Positions 18,815 to 24,660 of a stretch of DNA of 64,000 nt are shown here, in pieces. Every line of letters starts with the position of its first letter. The stretch's first letter is position 1. The translations under genes and the position numbers were made by a program. The notes beneath the pieces were generated by a model. The model was not told the DNA's origin. It was given only the letters and a program-made list of their open reading frames with translations, and ran no database searches. This stretch comes from Flagellimonas sp. S3867 (GTDB taxonomy: Bacteria > Bacteroidota > Bacteroidia > Flavobacteriales > Flavobacteriaceae): the NCBI RefSeq assembly GCF_014698935.1, contig NZ_JACVMN010000001.1, positions 248,001-312,000 of the forward strand. Direction: 5' to 3'.

Positions 18815-19102
18815 AAATATAGTTGATGGCTGTGCCTTTTGCCAGTTTTCTGTCATAAATATAAGGGAAAGGTAACTTGGTCTTGAGGCTAGGTGTACAA
18901 AGCCCATTGACGGCGATGAGCAAAAGGGAGCGTAATTTTTACGCGATTTTGCGTGCCCAAAGGGACATTGCCGTCAACGTCTCGGCTATGAGTAGTTGCA
19001 TAGGTTAGTACTTAACTTTGTAAGTACACACCAAAGTGAAAATCCACGAGGATTTTCAGAAGTAGGCGAGAACAAGCAATTACTTGTAGCCATTGTTAGC
19101 AG
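18815..19102 (-). repeat. Composite foldable repeat, copy B (truncated at one end, extended at the other)
   Basis: It lacks the TAATGGGCTTTG end present in C-E but has the matching GTACAAAGCCCATT (18894-18907). Next comes a hairpin closed by TTGACGGC (18907-18914) and GCCGTCAA (18970-18977), with inner stems GCAAAA/TTTTGC and GCGTAA/TTACGC. It then carries an extra segment (18978-19102) with nested stems: GGCTA...TAGCC, AGTA/TACT and TTGC/GCAA outside, GTACTTA/TAAGTAC and GAAAATCC/GGATTTTC inside. It ends CCATTGTTAGCAG four bases before a stop codon. It is nearly identical to copy D over the shared 150 bases. Confidence 0.82.
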
Positions 19103-19105
19103 TTT

Positions 19106-19594
19106 TTATTTTTCACAATAACTTCCTTCACAAGTTAGTGGTGTATATATTGCTGAATGGACAAGCCAATCATTATCTTTTTTTCTATACATAATCCAAT
19201 ATTTCCCAACTATTGTTGACTTTTTTGAATCATTTTTTTCGGTCCAACTTTCGGTCCATTTTCCTGTTTCATATGCTACAGACCACTGTTTATTAACCTC
19301 TATTTCCTGAATTTCATTATACCAACTAATATCTGGTCGACGGTTATATAATCGCCTCACTATACCTTTGATTTCTTCTTTATTTAACCATTTACCGCCG
19401 GCAGAAATCATAATTGATTCAGGTGCGTAAAGAGTAAAAAGATTTATAGTATCACGTTTATTAAATGCAGTATTCCACAACTCATTTTTAGATTTAATTA
19501 AATCTATATCAACATCATCAAGATTTTGACCATAAATGCTCGTAGTTAAAATTGAAATGATTATTAACAAAAAACTTAAGTTTGTTTTTTTCAT
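19106..19594 (-). CDS. Secreted NTF2-like (DUF4440/SnoaL-type) protein
   Basis: The 162-residue product has a cleavable signal peptide (LSFLLIIISILTTSIYGQ). It is followed by an NTF2-like fold pattern: helix IDLIKSKNELWNTAFNKRDTI, LFTLYAPESIMISAGGKWLNKEEIKGIV, then strands WSVAYETGKWTESW and YWIMYRKKDNDWLVHSAIYT. Such domains serve as small-molecule binding pockets or enzymes; no catalytic residues can be assigned. A C-terminal CEGSYC pair may form a disulfide. The gene sits between repeats C (boundary 23 bases from its ATG) and B (boundary four bases from its stop). Confidence 0.82.
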   Translation of the reverse strand: MKKTNLSFLLIIISILTTSIYGQNLDDVDIDLIKSKNELWNTAFNKRDTINLFTLYAPESIMISAGGKWLNKEEIKGIVRRLYNRRPDISWYNEIQEIEVNKQWSVAYETGKWTESWTEKNDSKKSTIVGKYWIMYRKKDNDWLVHSAIYTPLTCEGSYCEK

Positions 19595-19616
19595 TTATTT
19601 ATTTTTTAATTACTTC

Positions 19617-19785
19617 TAATGGGCTTTGTTTATGGTGTGTGGGGCGTGCCTCACCGGGAGCCATCATTGCGCCTCATTCGTTATAAGTGTAGTCGATGGC
19701 TGTACCATTTGCCCTTAAAGCTATTCAAATTTAGGAAAACTATGGTTTGTTATGAGGTGTAATGTACAAGGCCCATTGTTAGCAG
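19617..19785 (-). repeat. Composite foldable repeat, copy C
   Basis: It runs from TAATGGGCTTTGT to GTACAAGGCCCATTGTTAGCAG. The ends are inverted repeats about 140 bases apart. The internal block from CGCCTCATTCGTTATAAG to the end is nearly identical to copy E. Unlike B and D it has no second hairpin: the CCCATT end joins directly to GTTAGCAG, eleven bases before the stop of the next gene. Confidence 0.82.
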
Positions 19786-19796
19786 CTGTTTATTTT

Positions 19797-20327
19797 TCAA
19801 TTTAATGAGTCCTTTCCCTTCGATAAGGTTTTAATAACATCCAAAAGTCCTCCTTCAAATCCAGAAACTTGTTTGATGAAAGGCAAATGAGCCCCAATTG
19901 ACCTGCCTTTATATATTTTATTATCCTTAACCCAAAAGATAAACGTTTCGTTAAAATCAGTTTTATTAGCTTTGGTTGTTGAACTAGCCATTTTTGGTAA
20001 ATCCGATTCCATTCCAATCAAGAAAATAACTTTTTCTTTATCAGCCACGGCCTCTACAATTTCAAGTTTTAAATTTGGCAAAAGAGATTCGATTCTTTTA
20101 ACGGCAGATTTTAATTCATTCCGATTATTAAATTTTCTTCCTTCCGTTGATGTATGTTCATAATTTTCAACAAACAACTCATCAATTAAGTCAATATTAT
20201 TTTGATTGTATACTTCATTGAAATAACGAGATGTTAATTCAAGGTTTGATTTTCTTATTTTTTCATCTGTTGATTCTTGTTGACAAGAAGTCAAAAGTAT
20301 TAGTAAGAGTATTAGAATTGTTTTCAT
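19797..20327 (-). CDS. Lipoprotein with SnoaL-like (ester cyclase/NTF2) domain
   Basis: I start at the ATG at 20327 because it begins a clean lipoprotein signal (MKTILILLLILLTSC, Cys15). The longer frame upstream reads through the repeat. The 176-residue product has the SnoaL pattern: RYFNEVYNQNNIDLIDELFVENYEHTS, RNELKSAVKRIESLLPNLKLEIVEAVADKEKVIF, and NETFIFWVKDNKI. The family covers polyketide cyclases and many binding proteins, and no function is certain. Its ATG is 28 bases from the boundary of repeat D and its stop is 11 bases from repeat C. Confidence 0.82.
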   Translation of the reverse strand: MKTILILLLILLTSCQQESTDEKIRKSNLELTSRYFNEVYNQNNIDLIDELFVENYEHTSTEGRKFNNRNELKSAVKRIESLLPNLKLEIVEAVADKEKVIFLIGMESDLPKMASSTTKANKTDFNETFIFWVKDNKIYKGRSIGAHLPFIKQVSGFEGGLLDVIKTLSKGKDSLN

Positions 20328-20354
20328 TATTTGATGAATGGTTTTAATTGCCGC

Positions 20355-20597
20355 TAATGGGCTTTGTTTATGGCGTGGTGGGGCGAGCCCCACGGGGCAG
20401 TCATCATCTCGCCTCATAGGCCATAAATATAGTTGATGACTGTGCCTTTTGCCAGTTTTCTGTCATAAATATAAAGGAAAGGTAACTTGATCTTGAGGCT
20501 AGGTGTACAAAGCCCATTGACGGCGATGAGCAAAAGGGGGGCGTAATTTTTACGCGATTTTGCGTGCCCAAAGGGACATTGCCGGCAACGGTTAGTA
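20355..20597 (-). repeat. Composite foldable repeat, copy D (complete)
   Basis: This is the fullest copy of the common core. It has TAATGGGCTTTG, the hairpin GTGGGGC-ga-GCCCCAC, the spacer shared with B (GATGACTGTGCCTTTTGCC), and GTACAAAGCCCATT as inverted partner of the first block. A second hairpin follows, closed by TTGACGGC/GCCGGCAA, with GCAAAA/TTTTGC and GCGTAA-ttt-TTACGC (20541-20555). It ends GGTTAGTA about 40 bases from the next stop codon. Confidence 0.85.
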
Positions 20598-20636
20598 TGA
20601 GCTCGTTTTAATGCCGCTTATACATTATTACATGCT

Positions 20637-21218
20637 TTATCTATCTATTCGTGTGGCTATTTCTGTCATATGATGATGCCAGTCGTCATCTTCATATTCA
20701 GAGGTTCTTATATATGTTTTGCGTGTAAATGAATTAAGGTCTTCTCCCTTTGTTCCAATAATTAACTCATCTTTCACATATTCTGTTACGCTATTTTCAA
20801 TTTGAAAATGTGCCGTGGTGTTCAATATTATGTTATCTGTATTATGTTGTAAAGTTCCTTGCATAAGTACTTTAATTGGCCAGGTCGAGCTCATCCATAT
20901 GCTTTCGTACATATTATAAATCGGGTTATAGTTAAAGAAAACTTCATCCAACCCTCTAATTTTTTCTGGCCGATTAATTTCATATCTGCATTTTATAAAC
21001 TTGCCATCTAAAGATTCTTCGCATATTAGGGTTCCATCCAAAATCCGTTCGTTATCATTATTTGGGTTATAAATCCGTTCTACATTCCATTTACCAATTA
21101 AAAATGATAAATCTTTAGTTGATCTTGTTTCATTTGGTTGTTGAGCAATTAAGGAGGTTGTACAGTGTAATACTGTTAAAATAAGATGTGCTTTGTAGAA
21201 TGAAATTATTTTTTTCAT
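20637..21218 (-). CDS. Secreted DUF1579-like beta-barrel protein
   Basis: The 193-residue product has a signal peptide (LILTVLHCTTSLIAQ) and then a lipocalin-like start, TKDLSFLIGKWNVERIY, typical of DUF1579-type domains. It continues with strands GTLICEESLDGKFIKCRYE, NPIYNMYESIWMSS and YVKDELIIGTKGE. Such domains are thought to bind small hydrophobic molecules. A similar N-terminal domain occurs in the VOC fusion protein at 33356-34240. Its ATG lies 32 bases from the boundary of repeat E, and repeat D begins about 40 bases after its stop. Confidence 0.75.
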   Translation of the reverse strand: MKKIISFYKAHLILTVLHCTTSLIAQQPNETRSTKDLSFLIGKWNVERIYNPNNDNERILDGTLICEESLDGKFIKCRYEINRPEKIRGLDEVFFNYNPIYNMYESIWMSSTWPIKVLMQGTLQHNTDNIILNTTAHFQIENSVTEYVKDELIIGTKGEDLNSFTRKTYIRTSEYEDDDWHHHMTEIATRIDR

Positions 21219-21249
21219 AACTCTAATATTATTATTAATTCATTGCATG

Positions 21250-21474
21250 TAATGGGCTTTGTTTATGGCGTGGTGGGGCGAGCCCCACGGGGCAGGCATC
21301 ATTGTGCCTCATTCGTTATAAGTGTAGTCGATGGCTGTACCTTTTGCCCTTAAAGCTATTCAAATTTAGGAAAACTATGGTTTGTTATGAGGTGTAATGT
21401 ACAAGGCCCATTGATGGCGATAAGCAAAAGGGGAGCGCACTGGGTGCGTGATTTTGCGAACCCGAAGGGACATT
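21250..21474 (-). repeat. Composite foldable repeat, copy E
   Basis: It begins TAATGGGCTTTG with the same GTGGGGC/GCCCCAC hairpin as D, then follows C almost base for base to GTACAAGGCCCATTG. It then has the second hairpin of the B/D type, but with a different inner stem: CGCAC-tgg-GTGCG (21436-21448) in place of GCGTAA/TTACGC, while outer GCAAAA/TTTTGC is kept. It ends abruptly at GGGACATT without the GTTR end, and no gene follows. Confidence 0.82.
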
Positions 21475-22004
21475 CCAATTGCATTTAAATCATTAGATTC
21501 TGAAAAAGTATTTTCTCAAATTCACTGCTCGCAAACTTAGCTTTGATGGTTCATGACAGATTGCATTTTCATGCAATTCCGTACTTTTTTTCCGAACTTT
21601 TTTATATTTGAAAATACTGCAACTCTTTACAATCGATACGAAACAATGGTAGAGATTAAATTTTGGGAATATTTGAATTCCCAGGCTATTGCAAAGAGGT
21701 CAAAATATCAAGTTTTTATTAAAAGAAGCCATGTAATCATAAAGCTGTTCCAAACGATAAAACAGCTTAGAGCCTCTGTTAATACTACTTAGAAACCAGA
21801 ATGCCACTGATAAGATCTGTCACAAAATGGATATTAAGTCGGGGTATTGGGATTGAGATCCTAAAGGTTTAAATTTGGATATATTCCTTTATAAAATATT
21901 AAAAGTTTCAGAGGGTTACTAACTGGGAAAAAAGATAATAAATGTCCGTAAAAAAGTAATAAATCTTAGTGCGGCGGACAAAAGGTCTTGCGCTCTTAAA
22001 ACAA
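21475..22004. other. Island end without a convincing gene
   Basis: These 530 bases between repeat E and the tRNA terminator hold no gene I trust. A plus-strand frame at 21553-21792 (79 codons, or 48 from the inner ATG at 21646) is Lys- and Phe-rich, matches no family I know, and runs against the direction of every other island gene. By position this is where an integrase gene would be expected, so it may be the scar of a lost one. CCGTACTTTTT occurs both here and near the other end (16810). Confidence 0.35.
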
Positions 22005-22031
22005 ATAAACCCTTGAAAATCAAGGGTTTAT
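22005..22031 (-). terminator. Terminator of tRNA-Met
   Basis: ATAAACCCTTGA pairs with TCAAGGGTTTAT around an AAA loop, starting at the very base that ends the encoded CCA. On the minus strand the hairpin is followed by TTGTTTTAAG. It lies inside the island, so the element brought the terminator that now serves the restored tRNA gene. Confidence 0.7.
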
Positions 22032-22107
22032 GGTAGCGAGAGGGGGACTTGAACCCCCGACCTCAGGGTTATGAATCCTGCGCTCTAACCACCTGAGCTA
22101 CCTCGCC
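22031..22107 (-). tRNA. tRNA-Met (anticodon CAT), CCA encoded
   Basis: Read on the minus strand, the molecule starts GGCGAGGTAGCTCAGGTGG. It has the anticodon loop TTCATAA, the T-loop GTTCAAGTC, and ends with discriminator A and an encoded CCA. The acceptor stem pairs with two G-U wobbles (1-72 and 7-66), and there is an A-C opposition at the base of the anticodon stem. A CAT anticodon may also belong to the lysidine-modified tRNA-Ile, but the D-arm and anticodon stem look like the elongator Met tRNA. Its 3' half was supplied by the island. Confidence 0.92.
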
Positions 22108-22127
22108 GTGGTTTGTTTTTGCGGGTG

Positions 22128-22159
22128 CAAATATAAAGTTTAATTTTTGCCGAATCAAA
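22128..22159 (-). promoter_or_regulatory. Sigma-A promoter of tRNA-Met
   Basis: On the minus strand TTTG (22159-22156) and TATATTTG (22135-22128) are separated by 20 bases. Both match consensus perfectly, and the -7 element ends 21 bases before the mature tRNA 5' end. It lies on the chromosomal, non-island side. Confidence 0.78.
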
Positions 22160-22242
22160 ATTCATATTAATTTATTATTTGATATTTATTTTTATATCTT
22201 CCCGAATAATAAAAATGTCGAAAGGAAAAACCAATCATAAGA

Positions 22243-22626
22243 ATGAGTGATAAGATTAAATTTGAAATAGAGTTTGTTATCCAAGCTTCCCCACAGTTGC
22301 TTTATCAATATATATCCACACCTTCGGGCCTGTCAGAATGGTATGCCGATAATGTAAATTCACGAAGTGAAACTTTTATTTTTATTTGGGACGGTGCCGA
22401 AGAAAACGCCACAATGTTGAAACGAAAGAGTGATGAATTTGTCAAGTTTGCATGGGAAGAAAATGATGATGATAGTTATTTTGAAATGCGGATTATTGTA
22501 GATGAAATCACTAAAGATGTATCGCTGTTCATAACAGATTTTGCAGATGAGGATGAAGTGGACGAAGCAAAAATGTTATGGGAAAATCAAGTGGCGGATT
22601 TGAAGCAAGTATTGGGTTCAAAATAG
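22243..22626 (+). CDS. START-like/SRPBCC domain protein
   Basis: The 127-residue acidic protein has the SRPBCC start KFEIEFVIQASPQLLYQYISTPSGLSEWYADNV, then a beta-sheet core (FIFIWDGAEENATMLKRK, FVKFAWEEND) and a long C-terminal helix (MLWENQVADLKQVLG). This is the AHSA1/START-like family found throughout Flavobacteriaceae, thought to bind a hydrophobic ligand or a partner protein; no role is established. The gene is followed by a terminator that abuts the next start codon. Confidence 0.88.
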   Translation: MSDKIKFEIEFVIQASPQLLYQYISTPSGLSEWYADNVNSRSETFIFIWDGAEENATMLKRKSDEFVKFAWEENDDDSYFEMRIIVDEITKDVSLFITDFADEDEVDEAKMLWENQVADLKQVLGSK

Positions 22627-22646
22627 AAGTATTCTCAACTAAAACG

Positions 22647-22654
22647 TATATTTG
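22647..22654 (+). promoter_or_regulatory. Predicted -7 element (TATATTTG) of the aminotransferase gene
   Basis: TATATTTG is a perfect TAnnTTTG and sits 26 bases before the ATG at 22681. No good -33 TTTG is present. Transcription would begin inside the terminator hairpin that follows, so the new transcript would not contain the full stem. Confidence 0.45.
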
Positions 22655-22680
22655 GTCCCGATAAAAATCGGGACTTTTTT
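22655..22680 (+). terminator. Terminator of the SRPBCC gene, abutting the next ATG
   Basis: GTCCCGAT-aaaa-ATCGGGAC is a perfect eight-base hairpin followed by six T residues, the last of which directly precedes the ATG of the aminotransferase gene. It would end the SRPBCC transcript and leaves no room for a separate leader. Confidence 0.82.
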
Positions 22681-23526
22681 ATGATTAATTTTAATGGGGA
22701 TATCTGTTTCAATAATGAGGCAATCCTACCACATGATAATAGGGGATTAAAATACGGAGATGCCCTTTTTGAGACCATGAGGTGCGTGCATGGCACAATC
22801 TTTTTTTGGGAGGATCATTACTTCAGATTAATGGCTTCAATGCGCATTTTGCGTATGGAAATTCCGATGAACTTCACATTGGAATTTTTGGAAGATGAGA
22901 TCATCAAAACGGTAAAGGAAAACGATTTGATTGATGGACCTGCGAGGGTGAGAGTGACTGTTTTCAGGAATGAAGGTGGTCTGTACAACCCCAAAACCAA
23001 TGAAACATCCTATTTGATTGAGGTCGATGCCCTTGAATCACCCTTTTATCTTAACCAAGATGTAGATTATGAAGTGGAATTGTTCAAGGATTACTTTGTA
23101 AACAAGGATATGTTGTCGAATTTAAAGACAACCAATAAAATACTGAATGTTGTGGCCAGTGTTTATGCCAAAGAAAATGGATATAACAACTGCCTATTGG
23201 TTAACAATGACAAAAATGTTGTGGAAGCCATCAACGGAAATTTGTTTTTGGTGAAGGATGGAAAAGTGAAAACTCCACCATTGGATGATGGTTGTTTGAA
23301 TGGTATCATTAGAAAAAAACTAATTGAAATTCTATCCGCATTAGAGAATACAACTATAAAAGAAACGTCCATTTCACCTTTTGAGCTACAGAAAGCCGAT
23401 GAACTTTTTATTACTAATAGCATTGTTGGAATTGTACCTGTAACAAAATATCGTAAGAAAACATACGATTCCAGTTTTAGCAAAAGTCTGATTGGAAAAT
23501 TAAATGCAAAAGCCAGAGTGGGTTAA
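22681..23526 (+). CDS. Class IV aminotransferase (aminodeoxychorismate lyase / branched-chain family)
   Basis: The 281-residue PLP protein has the class IV fold marks: NRGLKYGDALFETMRC near the N-terminus, the PLP lysine in LKTTNKILNVVAS, and the C-terminal ELFITNSIVGIVPV. The family covers 4-amino-4-deoxychorismate lyase (PabC, folate synthesis), D-amino-acid and branched-chain aminotransferases, and sequence alone does not decide between them. The lone gene with no pabAB neighbour favours neither. The start at 22681 is fixed by the MINFNGDICFN motif. Confidence 0.85.
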   Translation: MINFNGDICFNNEAILPHDNRGLKYGDALFETMRCVHGTIFFWEDHYFRLMASMRILRMEIPMNFTLEFLEDEIIKTVKENDLIDGPARVRVTVFRNEGGLYNPKTNETSYLIEVDALESPFYLNQDVDYEVELFKDYFVNKDMLSNLKTTNKILNVVASVYAKENGYNNCLLVNNDKNVVEAINGNLFLVKDGKVKTPPLDDGCLNGIIRKKLIEILSALENTTIKETSISPFELQKADELFITNSIVGIVPVTKYRKKTYDSSFSKSLIGKLNAKARVG

Positions 23527-23529
23527 ACT

Positions 23530-24090
23530 CTAATTGAGGGATGGGTTTTCAGGAGCATTGGACCACAACAAGTAATCGCCACCCAACTCTACCATCTTTT
23601 CTTTCCAAAAGGCATTGGAAGATTTTTCAAGAATATTGCTCTCGTATTCATTTTGAACCACTACCCAAGACTTTGATGAAAGCTCTTGGTCCAGCTGTGT
23701 GGAATCCCAACCTGAATATCCCAAGAAAAATCGGATATCTTGTTCTGAAATGGTTTTGTTATTGATTAGTTCAATGGTTTTTTCAAAATTACCACCCCAA
23801 AAAATACCATCAGAAATTTCAATGCTGTCATGAATTAGGTGTGGGACTTTATGAATAAAGTACAAATTGTCCTGTTCAACAGGGCCTCCATTGAAAACCT
23901 TAAATGGTATGGTAATCTCGGAGATAAGGTCATTGATGGTATATTCCAAGGGTTTGTTCAAAATAAACCCTACAGAACCCTCATGGTTGTGTTCAGCGAT
24001 CAAAACCACTGACCTATTAAAAGAAACATCGCCAGAAAGCGTTGGCTCTGCAACCAGTAATTTTCCTTTTGTCGGCTTGTTACTTACCAT
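23530..24090 (-). CDS. YqgE/AlgH family protein
   Basis: The 186-residue product matches the UPF0301 (YqgE/AlgH) family: KGKLLVAEPTLSGDVSFNRSVVLIAEHNHEGSVGFILNKPL, FNGGPVEQDNLYFIH and the late FFLGYSGWDSTQLDQEL. No biochemical activity is established for this family. I prefer the ATG at 24090 to the TTG two codons upstream. It is convergent with the aminotransferase gene, with the stops three bases apart. Confidence 0.92.
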   Translation of the reverse strand: MVSNKPTKGKLLVAEPTLSGDVSFNRSVVLIAEHNHEGSVGFILNKPLEYTINDLISEITIPFKVFNGGPVEQDNLYFIHKVPHLIHDSIEISDGIFWGGNFEKTIELINNKTISEQDIRFFLGYSGWDSTQLDQELSSKSWVVVQNEYESNILEKSSNAFWKEKMVELGGDYLLWSNAPENPSLN

Positions 24091-24109
24091 AAACAATGAT
24101 TCTTATTAC

Positions 24110-24140
24110 TAAATGTAATATAATATATGATATTTACAAA
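24110..24140 (-). promoter_or_regulatory. Predicted promoter of the yqgE-like gene
   Basis: On the minus strand TTTG (24140-24137) is separated by 19 bases from TACATTTA (24117-24110), one mismatch from TAnnTTTG. The leader would be about 15 bases. Confidence 0.55.
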
Positions 24141-24164
24141 ACCACTGACCGAGCACAAATAAAA

Positions 24165-24188
24165 AAGCACTTCCGAAAGGAAGTGCTT
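24165..24188 (-). terminator. Terminator of the HU gene
   Basis: AAGCACTTCC and GGAAGTGCTT form a ten-base stem with a GAAA loop. On the minus strand it runs into TTTTTTATTTG, a strong intrinsic terminator 24 bases past the HU stop codon. Confidence 0.88.
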
Positions 24189-24211
24189 CTATATATCATA
24201 AAAACTAATGA

Positions 24212-24484
24212 TTAGTTTACCGCACCACTCAATTCAGCACCTGCTTTGAACTTTACTACGTTCTTAGCTGCTATCTGTATGGTTTGACCAGTTTGAGGGT
24301 TTCTACCTTCTCTTGCATTTCTTCTAGATACTGACCAAGAACCAAATCCTACCAAAGAAACTCTGTTTCCTTTTTTAAGAGATCCTTCTACATTTCCCAA
24401 GAAAGATTCCAATGCTTTTTTTGCCGCTGCTTTTGTGATGCCTGCATCAGCTGCCATAGCATCGATTAATTCTGTTTTGTTCAT
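24212..24484 (-). CDS. hup: HU-type DNA-binding protein
   Basis: The 90-residue protein is a full-length HU/IHF family member: MNKTELIDAMAADAGITKAAAKKALESF, the turn VSLVGFGSWSVSRRNAREGRNPQTG that forms the DNA-intercalating arm (with the conserved Arg-Asn-Pro), and the C-terminal FKAGAELSGAVN. It bends and compacts DNA as a dimer. It has a strong promoter and terminator of its own, as expected for an abundant nucleoid protein. Confidence 0.96.
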   Translation of the reverse strand: MNKTELIDAMAADAGITKAAAKKALESFLGNVEGSLKKGNRVSLVGFGSWSVSRRNAREGRNPQTGQTIQIAAKNVVKFKAGAELSGAVN

Positions 24485-24528
24485 AATGGAATTAAATTAA
24501 TTGTTGTTAAAATAATTTTAATGCTGAA

Positions 24529-24558
24529 CAAATTTATACGGATTTGCGTGCAACGCAA
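24529..24558 (-). promoter_or_regulatory. Sigma-A promoter of the HU gene with overlapping inverted repeat
   Basis: On the minus strand TTG (24558-24556) is 19 bases from TAAATTTG (24536-24529), a perfect -7. The -33 region is part of the inverted repeat TTGCGT-gca-ACGCAA (24544-24558), which could be an operator. Confidence 0.68.
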
Positions 24559-24584
24559 GTAAAACCAAGGGAAATCCGGCTTTT

Positions 24585-24613
24585 TGTTGATAACTTGAAA
24601 CGTTTGTTGATAA
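24585..24613. promoter_or_regulatory. Pair of DnaA-box-like sites (TGTTGATAA)
   Basis: TGTTGATAA (reverse complement TTATCAACA, one base from the DnaA box TTATCCACA) occurs twice, at 24585-24593 and 24605-24613, exactly 20 bases apart, upstream of the HU promoter. A third copy at 2482-2490 downstream of dnaN shares TGTTGATAAAGTCG with the second. Binding by DnaA is an inference. Confidence 0.35.
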
Positions 24614-24660
24614 AGTCGAAAAAAAATGGTGTCATTTGTTAGCCTAGTATTGGTAGGGGT

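Larger units (their letters stand above)
16677..22072. mobile_element. tRNA-Met-bounded genomic island of about 5.4 kb with cassette-like gene array
   Basis: The direct repeat of the tRNA-Met 3' half (16677-16719 and 22034-22072) bounds a block holding only accessory genes: a broken exonuclease, a DUF6090 protein, two NTF2/SnoaL-like secreted proteins and a DUF1579-like protein, interspersed with five long repeats. All recognisable genes lie on the minus strand. The genes on either side (acs and the SRPBCC protein) are core-like. I see no integrase, so the element is either decayed or mobilised in trans. Two GCATATCC copies near 16780-16797 next to the distal scar could be old integrase arm sites. 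Confidence 0.72.

Noticed and set aside
20328..20417. Extended start of the SnoaL lipoprotein at 20417
   Set aside because: It would translate repeat D and bury the lipoprotein signal peptide at residue 31.
17807..21474. CRISPR array interpretation of the repeats
   Set aside because: Repeats are 170-290 bases long, spaced by whole genes, with no short regular spacers or cas genes.
17807..21474. Insertion-sequence or MITE interpretation of the repeats
   Set aside because: The copies have inverted ends, but I see no target-site duplications, and copies always sit at gene boundaries in one orientation. A MITE origin is still a possible alternative.
21553..21792. Plus-strand frame of 79 codons near the island end
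   Set aside because: No family recognised, opposite direction to all island genes, no promoter or clear ribosome site. Left as unassigned sequence, though a real tiny gene cannot be excluded.
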